A DNA stretch of 64,000 nt, taken from NCBI GenBank assembly GCA_030817875.1, contig JAUSZU010000001.1, positions 1,488,001 through 1,552,000 on the forward strand. The letters are read 5' to 3'. Position 1 is the first letter of the stretch; each line of letters starts with the position of its first letter. The stretch is from Flavobacterium sp. W4I14. GTDB lineage: Bacteria; Bacteroidota; Bacteroidia; Sphingobacteriales; Sphingobacteriaceae. A model generated the notes under the pieces. The model was not told the DNA's origin, did not search any database, and saw nothing but the letters and a program-made list of their open reading frames with translations. Of this stretch, positions 50,672 to 59,516 are shown piece after piece. Both the position numbers and the translations under genes were made by a program.

Positions 50672-52042
50672 ATGTTTTCTAAAATTTACACCAAATATAA
50701 GCCCTATTACAAAGAAAATCTTCATCTGGCACTGCCAATTGTAGGTTCCCAGGTTGGTCATACTTTGGTACACATGGCCGATAGTATTATTGTAGGCCAT
50801 TTTACAGATACCATTCAATTGGCTGCTGTTTCGTTGGTGAACAGTATATTTATGCTTATCCTTGTAATTGGGCTGGGTATTTCCTATGGTTTAACGCCAC
50901 TTATTGCACAGGAAAACGGTCGTCAGAATTATGATGAATGCGGAAAGCTTTTATCAAACAGCTTAATTATTAATATCTGTGTGGGGGTGTTTTTATACAT
51001 ACTGGTTCAATTAGGGATATTTTTTGTGATCGACCACCTTGAACAAACGCCCGAGGTTGTGCGTTACGCAAAACCTTATCTGAATCTTTTATCTGTTTCA
51101 ATCATCCCTTTATTGATTTTCCAGACTTTTAAACAGTTTGCGGAAGGTTTAGGATTTACCAAACAAGCCATGTTTGTTTCTATCTGGGGAAATGCGATCA
51201 ACATCATTTTAGGAATCATTTTCGTGAAAGGTATGTTCGGTATTAAATCGATGGGTGTTAGTGGTGTGGGGTTAAGTACTTTAATTGACAGAATTTTAAT
51301 GGCTAGCGTAATGTGTTTTTATGTATTGCGTTCCCAGCATTTCAAAAAATACCTGATCAGTTTTAAAGCCACGTTTTTTGATAAAATAAGGGCGATTAAG
51401 ATTGCTAAAATCGGGATGCCTGTTGCCATGCAATATTCGTTCGAAATCAGTGCTTTTAGCGGCGCTGCAGTGCTTATCGGTACTATTGGAGCGGTAGAGC
51501 AGGCTGCGCATCAAATCGCGATTAGTTTAGCCGCCATGACCTATATGATTGCCAGCGGTGTAGCTTCAGCAGCTACCATTAAAACGGGAAATAACTTTGG
51601 TAAGAAAAATTTCGACGATTTGCGTAAATCTGCCATAGCAAGCTACCATGTTATTCTGCTGTTTATGTCTGTTACCGCGGTAATTTTTGTTTTGGCCAAT
51701 AACATCATGCCCTTCATTTATACTGAAGATGCTGCTGTTATTCCCATTGCCGCTCAATTATTGATTATTGCTGGCTTTTTTCAGTTGTTTGATGGCACAC
51801 AAGTGGTTGGCTTAGGTGTTTTACGTGGTGTTGGTGATGTTAATATTCCAACACTTATTACCTTTTTAGCCTACTGGGTAGTTGGTATTCCAATTGGTTA
51901 TGTATTAGGATTTTATTTTAATTTAGGCGTTAATGGCATCTGGTATGGGCTTACTCTGGGTTTATTAACGGCTTCTATCCTATTGTTTATGCGTTTTCAG
52001 AATAAAACAAGGAGTTTGAAAGTGGAGCAGATGCATCCTTAG
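50672..52042 (+). CDS. MATE-family multidrug/Na+ antiporter
   Basis: Twelve membrane helices in two homologous six-helix halves, with the NorM-like LVHMADSIIVGHF motif in helix 1 and a repeat of it around residues 280-295 of the second half. At 456 residues it is normal. It resembles the NorM branch coupled to sodium or protons. Substrate is not predictable. It stands alone, with dispersed repeats on both sides. Confidence 0.92.
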   Translation: MFSKIYTKYKPYYKENLHLALPIVGSQVGHTLVHMADSIIVGHFTDTIQLAAVSLVNSIFMLILVIGLGISYGLTPLIAQENGRQNYDECGKLLSNSLIINICVGVFLYILVQLGIFFVIDHLEQTPEVVRYAKPYLNLLSVSIIPLLIFQTFKQFAEGLGFTKQAMFVSIWGNAINIILGIIFVKGMFGIKSMGVSGVGLSTLIDRILMASVMCFYVLRSQHFKKYLISFKATFFDKIRAIKIAKIGMPVAMQYSFEISAFSGAAVLIGTIGAVEQAAHQIAISLAAMTYMIASGVASAATIKTGNNFGKKNFDDLRKSAIASYHVILLFMSVTAVIFVLANNIMPFIYTEDAAVIPIAAQLLIIAGFFQLFDGTQVVGLGVLRGVGDVNIPTLITFLAYWVVGIPIGYVLGFYFNLGVNGIWYGLTLGLLTASILLFMRFQNKTRSLKVEQMHP

Positions 52043-52050
52043 ATAAATTT

Positions 52051-52075
52051 GTCATTTCGCTTCAGTCGAAATGAC
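52051..52075. repeat. Dispersed palindromic repeat, GTCATTTCG type
   Basis: GTCATTTCG-CTTCAGT-CGAAATGAC: 9-base perfect arms, followed at about 52110-52136 by CTTCGCTGTGCTCAGAATGA, the opposite half of the usual compound repeat. It is the simple version of the element at 10620. Confidence 0.6.
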
Positions 52076-52140
52076 GCGACTAAGTTAATATACGCTGAGT
52101 CAAAACAGATTCTTCGCTGTGCTCAGAATGACAGCAGAAA

Positions 52141-52872
52141 TTATTTACCTCCTACATTAACCACAACACCAATGGTGAAGATAGAATTACCTGCAGACAT
52201 ATATTTGCGGTTCTTTAAGCCAATATTACTGCTGGTAGTATATTGTAGCTGAAAAGTTTTGCTGAGCGCCATACGCGTAAAGAAAACCGGTTCAAAGAAA
52301 ATATTATCTTCTTTCGGCTGCACAATACCGTTTAAAAAGAACCTATCCATCTTAATATGGCTAATCCTTAATGCTGTACCATAGTTAATCGGGAAATCTG
52401 TTCCAAATAAGCGCAGATTGTTTTTCTTTTTCGAACTGTAATTAACCTGTAAGAACGTTTTCCGGTAATCTACTTCCTGCAATTCGCTGCTGATGAGGAT
52501 GTCGTTTTTATAATCGCGGAAGGTAATATCACTCCAACCCTTCCCCACGCCTGCATAAACTTCAATAATCCGGTTGTTATCCGGACCAAAGGTATCAAAG
52601 TATCCTCCCCCAATTTCAATAAGTTTATGTCCGAAATCTTTGCTTTTTCTTTCGCTATTCATTCTAGAGCCGCTAAAAAGCACTCCAATATGATCAGAAA
52701 CGGCATAGGCACCATTAACACTGGCATTGCCTTTTAAAGAAATGTGTGCGCCGCCACTAAATTCGCCCTGTTTACTTAACATAGGGGTATTTGGAACGTT
52801 TGGCATATAAACGGAAGAACAACTGGCTGCAAAAAGCGCTAAAACTGGAAGTGTAAAACGTAAGTATTTAAT
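52141..52872 (-). CDS. Outer-membrane beta-barrel-like lipoprotein
   Basis: The mature protein follows a lipobox LFAASC at about residue 18 from the Met at 52872. It continues with alternating hydrophobic strands (GGAHISLKGNASVNGAYAVSDHIGVLFSGS and further segments to VVVNVGGK), consistent with an outer-membrane barrel of about ten to twelve strands anchored by a lipid. Function unknown. I prefer MIKYLRF (52872) as start since the upstream Met at 52905 would put charged and polar residues before the signal peptide. Confidence 0.6.
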   Translation of the reverse strand: MKYLRFTLPVLALFAASCSSVYMPNVPNTPMLSKQGEFSGGAHISLKGNASVNGAYAVSDHIGVLFSGSRMNSERKSKDFGHKLIEIGGGYFDTFGPDNNRIIEVYAGVGKGWSDITFRDYKNDILISSELQEVDYRKTFLQVNYSSKKKNNLRLFGTDFPINYGTALRISHIKMDRFFLNGIVQPKEDNIFFEPVFFTRMALSKTFQLQYTTSSNIGLKNRKYMSAGNSIFTIGVVVNVGGK

Positions 52873-52913
52873 CATAGATGTTATATAAACAGATTTTGAT
52901 GGCAAAAATTGTG

Positions 52914-53597
52914 CTAAGGTTCCATTTCCATGAAATCCATCACCCTTTTAAACTCATCGTGTAAACCGGCTTTTAAATGGATTCTTTCTTTTGTGATGGG
53001 ATGGGCGAATGATAATTCCGAGGCATGGAGTAACATGGTGGTCATATCCCATTGCGCTTTAAAGAGTTTGTTCTGTTTGTTACAGCCGTGTGTCCTATCG
53101 CCAATAATTGGATGTAGAATGTGGCTAAAGTGTCTTCTCAGTTGATGCATCCTCCCGGTTTTAGGTGTGGCCTCTACTAACGAATACCGTGAGGTTGGGT
53201 GTTTACCTAAAGCTACGGCTACCTCTGCTCTTTGAAGTGTTCTAAACGAGGTGAAAGCATCTTGCATGGTTCCGTTTTCTTTCGCTAATGGATAGTCGAT
53301 ATCCATCGCATCAGGTGTGAAGCCACGCAGAATAGCCAGATATTTTTTATCGGTTTCTGCGTTCATAAATTGTTGATGCATAGCAATTTCAGATACTTTA
53401 TCGAAAGCAAATAGTAAGATGCCGCTTGTCTTCCTGTCTAGCCTATGTACCGGACTAACATGTTTGCCAACCTGGTCTCTCAGTAACTGAAGCGCGAACT
53501 CTGTGGCATCTCTTGCAATGGAAGATTGATGCACCAATAATCCGTGGGGTTTGTTAATTGCAATTAGATTTTCGTCCTGATAAATAATCTCCAACAT
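52914..53597 (-). CDS. TruC-like RNA pseudouridine synthase
   Basis: A 227-residue RluA-family enzyme with the catalytic Asp in HRLDRKTSG (D54), the KPHGLLVHQS segment and PKTGRMHQLRRHF near the C-terminus. It lacks an S4 domain. E. coli TruC modifies U65 of tRNA-Ile and Asp; the target here is inferred from similarity in size and motif context. It diverges from nothing nearby and precedes the lipoprotein gene. Confidence 0.88.
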   Translation of the reverse strand: MLEIIYQDENLIAINKPHGLLVHQSSIARDATEFALQLLRDQVGKHVSPVHRLDRKTSGILLFAFDKVSEIAMHQQFMNAETDKKYLAILRGFTPDAMDIDYPLAKENGTMQDAFTSFRTLQRAEVAVALGKHPTSRYSLVEATPKTGRMHQLRRHFSHILHPIIGDRTHGCNKQNKLFKAQWDMTTMLLHASELSFAHPITKERIHLKAGLHDEFKRVMDFMEMEP

Positions 53598-53638
53598 ATG
53601 GCCGCGAAGATAAGGATATTATAGTTTTGTGCGTGGGC

Positions 53639-54541
53639 TTATCCAAATAAATCAAAAGCCAGGCGGTAGGTGTTACAATGCGCATCTACAATATCTCTGA
53701 TATCGATGGAGTAACCGCCACCCATACTCGCCTGTACAGGCAGATTTTTATCTTTACAGGCCTGCAGCACTATTCTATCACGTTCTTTACACGCGGCCTT
53801 GCTTAAGGCTAGTTTACCGAGTTTGTCGGTAGAAAGCACATCAACCCCCGATAGATAAAATACAAAATCAGGTTTGGCTCTTTCGAATGCCTTTTTTAAA
53901 TTGATATTTAAAGATGATAGATATTCGTCATCCTGTACACCATCAGCTAAAGGAACGTCTAGGCTTGAAATTTCTTTTCGGAAAGGAAAATTTTTATCGC
54001 CATGCATCGAAAAAGTGAACACCCTTGGCTCCTTTTGAAAGATTTCTGCCGTGCCATTTCCCTGATGTACATCTAAATCGATAATTAAGATCTGATTAGC
54101 TAATTGACTATTTAAAAGGTAATTAGCAGCTATAGCCTGATCGTTTAATAAACAAAAGCCTTCGCCCCAATTGCTGCCTGCATGGTGGGTGCCACCTGCT
54201 ACATTAAAGGCAATTCCGTTACTCATTGCGAAGTGGGCTGCATCGATTGTACCTTGGGTAATTCGCAGTTCGCGTTCTACTAGTTGCGCGTTTAAGGGGA
54301 AACCTATCCTCCTTTGGTCTTTCGCTGAAAGTGTTAAATCTCTAAGCTGTTCCCAATACGTTTTTTCGTGAGTCAGGAATATAATATCTTCCGAAACGGG
54401 TTCTGGACTAAATAAATTCTGCTGTGCTATAGTCCCTTCATGTAAAAGTTGTTCGGGTATCAACTCATATTTCAGCATAGGAAAGCGATGCCCTTCGGGT
54501 AAAGGGTGTGCGTAGAGTGGATGCCAGGCAATCTTAATCAT
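53639..54541 (-). CDS. Histone deacetylase/AcuC/AphA-family deacetylase
   Basis: The arginase-type fold shows the catalytic THHAGSNWGEGFCLLND, the zinc-binding ILIIDLDVHQGNGT and the late SGVDVLSTDKLGKL and MGGGYS segments. At 300 residues it is like the polyamine/acyl-amine deacetylases and HDAC-like amidohydrolases of bacteria. The substrate is unknown. Its start overlaps the bestrophin stop by one base (TAATG), so the two are coupled. Confidence 0.88.
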   Translation of the reverse strand: MIKIAWHPLYAHPLPEGHRFPMLKYELIPEQLLHEGTIAQQNLFSPEPVSEDIIFLTHEKTYWEQLRDLTLSAKDQRRIGFPLNAQLVERELRITQGTIDAAHFAMSNGIAFNVAGGTHHAGSNWGEGFCLLNDQAIAANYLLNSQLANQILIIDLDVHQGNGTAEIFQKEPRVFTFSMHGDKNFPFRKEISSLDVPLADGVQDDEYLSSLNINLKKAFERAKPDFVFYLSGVDVLSTDKLGKLALSKAACKERDRIVLQACKDKNLPVQASMGGGYSIDIRDIVDAHCNTYRLAFDLFG

Positions 54542-55401
54542 TAGCCTAAAATTTCCTCCACGTGTTTTTCAATGTTCGTGCAGATCTGATCCACAGGAAG
54601 ATCATTCGCATCTTCTCCAAATGGGTTTTCTATTTCTTCAGCTATCAACTCCAAACTCGCTAATACATAGAGTATAAAGGGAACAATCGGCACCACAAAA
54701 TAACCTAAACTGAATACCCACCCAAAAGGTAAAGTAATTACGTAAATAAAGATAAACTTCTTGATAAAAGCACTGTAAGAATATGGGATCGGTGTGTTTT
54801 TAATGCGTTCGCAAGCACCACAGATATCGGTAAATTGATTAAAATCGCCAGAAAGTACAATAAATTGTTCCTGAGAAATAGCGCCTTTTTCGAGTAGTTC
54901 GTATAACCTGTTAATTAAGCTTCCTGCAATCTGGTTTGGTACGTGTTTACCTTCTTCAACCTCTATCAAAAGACTATTTTTGCCAAAATACATTCTTTCG
55001 CGTAAATGTTCTTTCAAGGCAAAAGCATATTTAGGAATGCCGTATTCGAAAAAACGGACATCATCTTCTGTTAATTTAAGTGCTTTTATTTTCAAGGCCA
55101 GGTTGCGGCTCACATTGGTTAATGATCCCAGAAGCTTTCTTCCTTCCCACCATCTATCGTACGCTGTATTTGTTCTGAAAACCAGTAGCATGGATAATAC
55201 AAAGCCCAATAAACTGTGCATCATGCCGATATTGGTCACATAGCTGCTTTTGGAAAGCTGAAAAAAATTGAGTTCTGCAAATGCCACCAAACCAGAAAAA
55301 ATAGCTACTGCAAGCATTAAAGGCCACAATTTTCTGAAAGTATCACTTTTGTGGATGTGAAAAATGAAGGTACTCCAATCTTTAGGGTTGTAATTGATCA
55401 T
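54541..55401 (-). CDS. Bestrophin-like ion channel
   Basis: The 286-residue protein matches the bacterial bestrophin/YneE family (UPF0187). It has FHIHKSDTFRKLWPLM at the start, hydrophobic helices at about 27-45, 58-78 and 215-250, LVFRTNTAYDRWWEGRKLLG near the pore, and FGEDANDLPVDQI near the end, the calcium-clasp-like region of the family. KpBest is sodium-selective; ion selectivity here is untested. Pairing with a deacetylase gene is unusual and is by coupling only. Confidence 0.88.
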   Translation of the reverse strand: MINYNPKDWSTFIFHIHKSDTFRKLWPLMLAVAIFSGLVAFAELNFFQLSKSSYVTNIGMMHSLLGFVLSMLLVFRTNTAYDRWWEGRKLLGSLTNVSRNLALKIKALKLTEDDVRFFEYGIPKYAFALKEHLRERMYFGKNSLLIEVEEGKHVPNQIAGSLINRLYELLEKGAISQEQFIVLSGDFNQFTDICGACERIKNTPIPYSYSAFIKKFIFIYVITLPFGWVFSLGYFVVPIVPFILYVLASLELIAEEIENPFGEDANDLPVDQICTNIEKHVEEILG

Positions 55402-55437
55402 CTTCTTGCTTTTTATTTAATAAACCTTTGTTCTTGG

Positions 55438-56727
55438 TTATCGTAAAACCTCTTTACTTACTTTTAAAAGTGCTTGTCCGGCCAGATAAACATCTTCAAA
55501 AGAGTTATAAAGTGGGACTGCACTTAAGCGGATTACATCGGGTTCGCGCCAATCGCCCAGTATGTGATTTGCCATTAATCCTTCAAAAATCTGTTTACCA
55601 TTTTGTTGGGCGATGATGGATAACTGTGCACCTCTATCTTTAGCTACTTTAGGTGTGATGATTTTATATTGCGTTACGCCTAACTCCTTATTTACTTCAT
55701 TTATAATAAATTCAAGATACGCAGTTAAAGTAATACTTTTATTTCTTAATGGTTCAATGAAGCCTGCTTCTTCGAAAATCTGAAGCGAAGCGTGATATAA
55801 AGCCATTGGCATTACTTGTGTGCAACTTACCTGCCAGCCGTCTGCCCCAGCTTCTGGAATAAAGCCTTTCTCCATTTTGAAACGTTTGCTTTCCTGGTAG
55901 CCCCACCAGCCTGCAAAGCGGTTCAATTCGGTATTGCTGAAATGTTTTTCGTGAACAAAGATTCCGCTTATTCCCCCCGGACCTGAATTTTGATATTTGT
56001 ATGAGCACCAACAGGCAAAATCAACATCCCAATCGTGAAGCTTTACAGGGACATTACCTGCGGCATGCGCTAAATCCCAGCCTACAATTGCGCCGATTTC
56101 ATGACCTGCATTTGTAATGGTTTCCATATCGTACCACTGCCCGGTGTAATAATTTATTCCGCCAAATAAAACCAAAGCGATCTCATCTGCATTTTCTTTG
56201 ATTTTAGCCAAGATATCTTCGGTATGGAGTATTTCTTCGCCTTCATTGGGGAAAACCTCTATAATCGCTTCTTTTGGGTCGAAACCATGAAATCTTACCT
56301 GGCTTTCTATTGCATATTGATCGGATGGGAATGCACCACCTTCCATGATGATTTTAAAGCGTTTGCCTCTGGGCTGATAGAAGCTAATCATCAAAAAATG
56401 GAGGTTTACAGTTAAGGTATTCATCGGGCAAACTTCCGACGGTAATGCACCAACAATTGGGGCCATTAACTTTTTAAGTGCCTTATGGTAGAACATCCAG
56501 GGTTCGTTTCCGTCGAACCAGCCCTCTACTGCATAGTTGGCCCAGTTGTTAAGCTGGCCTTTTAAAACTTCGCTCGTAACTTTAGGTTGAAGTCCTAATG
56601 AATTGCCACACAAGTAAATAAAATCTTTTCCGTTGTGGTTTGGGAATAAGAACTGAGACCTGAAATCACGTAGTTTGTCGGTTTCGTCTTGTGTTTGTGC
56701 AAATAATAAGTTGTTTTTAAAATTCAT
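55438..56727 (-). CDS. kynU: Kynureninase
   Basis: PLP enzyme that cleaves kynurenine or 3-hydroxykynurenine to anthranilates and alanine. Visible features are LCGNSLGLQP near the N-terminus, GWDLAHAAGN with the cofactor-contacting Asp, and the PLP lysine K244 in CWCSYKYQNSGPGG. I use the Met at 56727; the Met at 56787 adds 20 residues through an intrinsic terminator and is not credible. No other kynurenine-pathway gene lies in the window, but PLP or FMN metabolism is hinted at by the flanking PNPOx-fold gene. Confidence 0.93.
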   Translation of the reverse strand: MNFKNNLLFAQTQDETDKLRDFRSQFLFPNHNGKDFIYLCGNSLGLQPKVTSEVLKGQLNNWANYAVEGWFDGNEPWMFYHKALKKLMAPIVGALPSEVCPMNTLTVNLHFLMISFYQPRGKRFKIIMEGGAFPSDQYAIESQVRFHGFDPKEAIIEVFPNEGEEILHTEDILAKIKENADEIALVLFGGINYYTGQWYDMETITNAGHEIGAIVGWDLAHAAGNVPVKLHDWDVDFACWCSYKYQNSGPGGISGIFVHEKHFSNTELNRFAGWWGYQESKRFKMEKGFIPEAGADGWQVSCTQVMPMALYHASLQIFEEAGFIEPLRNKSITLTAYLEFIINEVNKELGVTQYKIITPKVAKDRGAQLSIIAQQNGKQIFEGLMANHILGDWREPDVIRLSAVPLYNSFEDVYLAGQALLKVSKEVLR

Positions 56728-56743
56728 TGCCCCAATATTACAA

Positions 56744-56774
56744 AAAAAGCAGGTATTGTTTCCAAACCTGCTTT
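56744..56774 (-). terminator. Terminator between the PNPOx-fold gene and kynU
   Basis: AAAAGCAGGT and ACCTGCTTTT arms around a loop of about 11 bases, with A and T tracts. It lies 19 bases after the stop of the minus-strand PNPOx-fold gene and upstream of the kynU ATG. Confidence 0.75.
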
Positions 56775-56792
56775 TCAAATTGTGCAATGAAA

Positions 56793-57281
56793 TTAAAATT
56801 TTATAGTATCGTGTTTGCCTAAATCTGGTGTGCTGCCGGTTACCGCGGCTTTTAACATACTAAATAACACAACTATTTTGGATGCTGAGGCATCCCAGTA
56901 CTCCGCTTCTTCTGGCGTTACCTTTATTAAAATTAACCTGGAGTCTTCAAGCCCATCTGGAAACCAGGCTTTAATAAATGGAGAGAAATAAGCTTTTTTA
57001 CGTATTTTATCATCCACCAGTTCAGCGCTACCCTTTACTGTTAGGTAGGTGTTCTTAGATGGATCGCTATAGGCAAGCAATACATTGTTCTCTTTTGAAA
57101 TTTCTTTCGATTTTAGTGAATACTCGTTGGTGTAAAACCATATGCTGCCATCTTCTTCAATTTTTGCAGTACCCATCGGTCTGCTTCCAAATTCATCTCC
57201 AGTAGAAAATGTTGTAAACATACACGTGCGTACGCTTTCAGCCATTTCTTTTAGTATTGCTATGTTTTTCTCGTTTTTCAT
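56793..57281 (-). CDS. PNPOx-fold flavin-binding stress protein
   Basis: The 162-residue split-barrel protein resembles the general stress protein 26/pyridoxamine phosphate oxidase-like family. It has FTTFSTGDEFGSRPMGTA and GSIWFYTNEYSLKSKEI for flavin binding, and DPSKNTYLTVKGSAEL as the core strand. These proteins bind FMN or F420; substrate and reaction are unknown. Single gene, closed by the terminator at 56744. Confidence 0.85.
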   Translation of the reverse strand: MKNEKNIAILKEMAESVRTCMFTTFSTGDEFGSRPMGTAKIEEDGSIWFYTNEYSLKSKEISKENNVLLAYSDPSKNTYLTVKGSAELVDDKIRKKAYFSPFIKAWFPDGLEDSRLILIKVTPEEAEYWDASASKIVVLFSMLKAAVTGSTPDLGKHDTIKF

Positions 57282-57333
57282 AATTTTCGATATATGAAAG
57301 AAAAACAGGTCGTACGTTAAAAGGTTTTTTAAA

Positions 57334-57939
57334 TTAAACCTTATTTGGTTTGCTGACGTATTTGTTGCCTTTTAGAAAGAACCGCCATGGCAATAAAGCA
57401 TGCTCTTTTGCGTATGCAATACCTACGCGGGGCGTAGCGGCTATATCTTCATCTTTATAGCGGATGGCATGATCCTCGATCCAGATTTCATCTCCGGTTA
57501 GATTTTTGGCGTTAAAAGTTTTATCTATTCCGAGTGCTTTTGCGGCAGAGCCAGGGCCAGCTGAAATAGCACCCTTCGTATGCGGCATATTTCTACGTTG
57601 CTCAATAATGTCGATGCCAACCAAAGGTTCTATGCCTCTGATTAAAACAGCATGTGGGTCATTTTCTTTCGAACTTACGATATTGAAGAGGTTGTGCATA
57701 CCATAACAAAGATATACATAGGCAATGCCTCCATTGCTATACATTGTTTCTGTTCGGTTGGTTCTGCGGCCACCGTAAGCATGCGAAGCTTTGTCCTTTA
57801 TACCAAAATAAGCTTCTGTTTCGACAATGATGCCTGCCGTAATTTCATTATCAATTTTGGTATAGAGTATTTTGCCTAACAGGTCTTTAGCCAGGCTTAC
57901 CACGTCTTCATTTAGGTAATATTCTTTTTTTAGTTTCAA
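57334..57939 (-). CDS. Alkyladenine (3-methyladenine) DNA glycosylase, Mpg/AAG type
   Basis: The 201-residue base-excision enzyme has the AAG-fold motifs AGIIVETEAYFGIKDKASHAYGGRRTNRTETMY (catalytic Glu in VETEAY) and YVYLCYGMHNLFNIV. It removes alkylated and deaminated purines. It starts 14 bases after the sulfoxide reductase gene on the same strand. Confidence 0.94.
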   Translation of the reverse strand: MKLKKEYYLNEDVVSLAKDLLGKILYTKIDNEITAGIIVETEAYFGIKDKASHAYGGRRTNRTETMYSNGGIAYVYLCYGMHNLFNIVSSKENDPHAVLIRGIEPLVGIDIIEQRRNMPHTKGAISAGPGSAAKALGIDKTFNAKNLTGDEIWIEDHAIRYKDEDIAATPRVGIAYAKEHALLPWRFFLKGNKYVSKPNKV

Positions 57940-57952
57940 TACCTTATCTTAA

Positions 57953-58432
57953 CTATCTGTTTAATATAATAGATATAACTTGCTCTAAATAAGTTTTATC
58001 TGTTTCGTTAAACTTGTTTAACACTTCGCTGTCTACATCTAAAACGCCTATCACTTCACCATTAACGATCAGCGGTAAAACAATTTCTGATTTAGAAGCA
58101 GATGCACAGGCAATATGACCGGGGAATTCTTCAACATCCGGAACGATAATGGTTTCTGCCTGTTGCCAGGATGCACCGCATACTCCTTTCCCTTTTTTAA
58201 TCCGCGTACAGGCTACCGGGCCCTGAAATGGACCTAATACCAATTCGTCTTGCTTTACCAGGTAGAAGCCTACCCAGAACCAATTAAACTGTTCTTTAAG
58301 TGCTGCTGTAACATTGGCAAGGTTTGCTATAAAATCGGTTTCGCCGTAAAGTAAAGCGTCTATCTGGGGGATGATCGATTGATATTGCTCTTCCTTTGAG
58401 GTATTTCTGGTGATGGTTAAGTCTTCTGCCAT
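57953..58432 (-). CDS. msrC: Free methionine-(R)-sulfoxide reductase (GAF domain)
   Basis: A single GAF domain of 159 residues with the three redox cysteines of the free-Met-R-sulfoxide reductase family: C75 (GPVACTR), C85 (GVCGASW) and C109 (HIACASASKSEIVLPL). It reduces free methionine R-sulfoxide using thioredoxin. The gene lies upstream of the DNA glycosylase on the same strand, which fits a repair theme but is only positional. Confidence 0.93.
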   Translation of the reverse strand: MAEDLTITRNTSKEEQYQSIIPQIDALLYGETDFIANLANVTAALKEQFNWFWVGFYLVKQDELVLGPFQGPVACTRIKKGKGVCGASWQQAETIIVPDVEEFPGHIACASASKSEIVLPLIVNGEVIGVLDVDSEVLNKFNETDKTYLEQVISIILNR

Positions 58433-58558
58433 TTTTTTATTTCTATGATCAAAGTTAGTTATGATTCGTGAGATGTAAGGTAATAGTGAATTTTAATGAC
58501 GAAAATTTGAATGATAACCTATTCAATCCTTAGTTTTGGCATCATTAATCGTAAGTTT

Positions 58559-59251
58559 ATGATCGTAGCCTTAACCATTACCAAATTCCGTGGCCTTGCT
58601 GTTCCTTTTGCATTTGTGGGAATGGTTGTTTTACGGTTGCCATTGTGGTTAAATAAGAAGTGCAGGTTCTGGAAGTTAATGGGGAGCGGAAAAGATGCTC
58701 AGGTAGATTTAGCTCCTGATTATAAACATTGGGCGGTGCTTACTACCTGGGATAACAGGGGCGATTGTGATGATTATTATCGCAATTCTTTTGTACTGAA
58801 ATGGTTTTGTTTCTTTGGGACTGAAAGTTTTACTATCTTATTAAACCCTTTATCTAGTCATGGCTTATGGTCATCTGTTGAGCCGTTTAAGGCTGATAAA
58901 ATAAATAATTTCCATTCTGGTAAAATTGCTGTAATAACAAGGGCAGCGATTAAATTAAACAAGTTAAAAGAGTTTAGGCAGAATATTAAAAGAGCAGCTG
59001 ATGCCATGCGAACTGCCCCAGGTTTTATCATGTCGGCAGGTATTGGCGAAAATCCATTTTTCGATCAGGCTACCTTTTCGATCTGGGCCGATGCAGAGAG
59101 TATGAAAAACTATGCTTATAGATCTTTTGATCATTCGGATGTGATTAAGCTTACCAGGGAGCGCGAATGGTATAGCGAAGAGTTGTTTGCCCGTTTCTCG
59201 ATTGTAGATAGCTGGGGCACGTTTAATGGTATATCTGTGAATTGTAAATAA
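58559..59251 (+). CDS. CrtA/spheroidene monooxygenase-like protein
   Basis: The 230-residue product matches the spheroidene monooxygenase (CrtA) family: a C-terminal half with RAAIKLNKLKEFRQNIKRAADAMRTAPGFIMSAGIGENP and FDQATFSIWADAESMKNYAYRSFDHSDVI. CrtA adds a keto group to carotenoids in phototrophs; many Bacteroidota carry a homologue of unclear substrate. The ATG at 58559 is chosen because the upstream 16 codons do not fit. No crtB, crtI or crtZ is in the window, so a carotenoid role is inferred only. Confidence 0.8.
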   Translation: MIVALTITKFRGLAVPFAFVGMVVLRLPLWLNKKCRFWKLMGSGKDAQVDLAPDYKHWAVLTTWDNRGDCDDYYRNSFVLKWFCFFGTESFTILLNPLSSHGLWSSVEPFKADKINNFHSGKIAVITRAAIKLNKLKEFRQNIKRAADAMRTAPGFIMSAGIGENPFFDQATFSIWADAESMKNYAYRSFDHSDVIKLTREREWYSEELFARFSIVDSWGTFNGISVNCK

Positions 59252-59264
59252 AAATATAAAATAA

Positions 59265-59516
59265 ATGAGAGTAGTAGCAGAACTTCCACATCCGGAATGT
59301 AAGATTACCATTTTTTCGATGAATCAAAAATACATTGTAAAATTTGAGCAGGGTACCTTTGAGCAAAGTTATAAACTTGCGGAACTTGATCTAAGTGGAG
59401 GTGGCGTTAACGATGTGTTTGAAATTATTGATGAGGAATTCATCCAAACTGTAGTGGCGCGATTTAAGCTAATGCGTTCCGATTTTACAGCAGCCTATGA
59501 CAGGCATCAATATTGA
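59265..59516 (+). CDS. Unidentified conserved small protein
   Basis: I do not recognise this 83-residue protein beyond its being a short, well-formed Bacteroidota-type sequence: it starts RVVAELPHPECKITIFSMNQKYIVKFEQGTFEQSYKLAELDL and ends with SDFTAAYDRHQY. No signal peptide or membrane helix. It lies 13 bases after the CrtA-like gene and is likely cotranscribed with it. Confidence 0.6.
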   Translation: MRVVAELPHPECKITIFSMNQKYIVKFEQGTFEQSYKLAELDLSGGGVNDVFEIIDEEFIQTVVARFKLMRSDFTAAYDRHQY

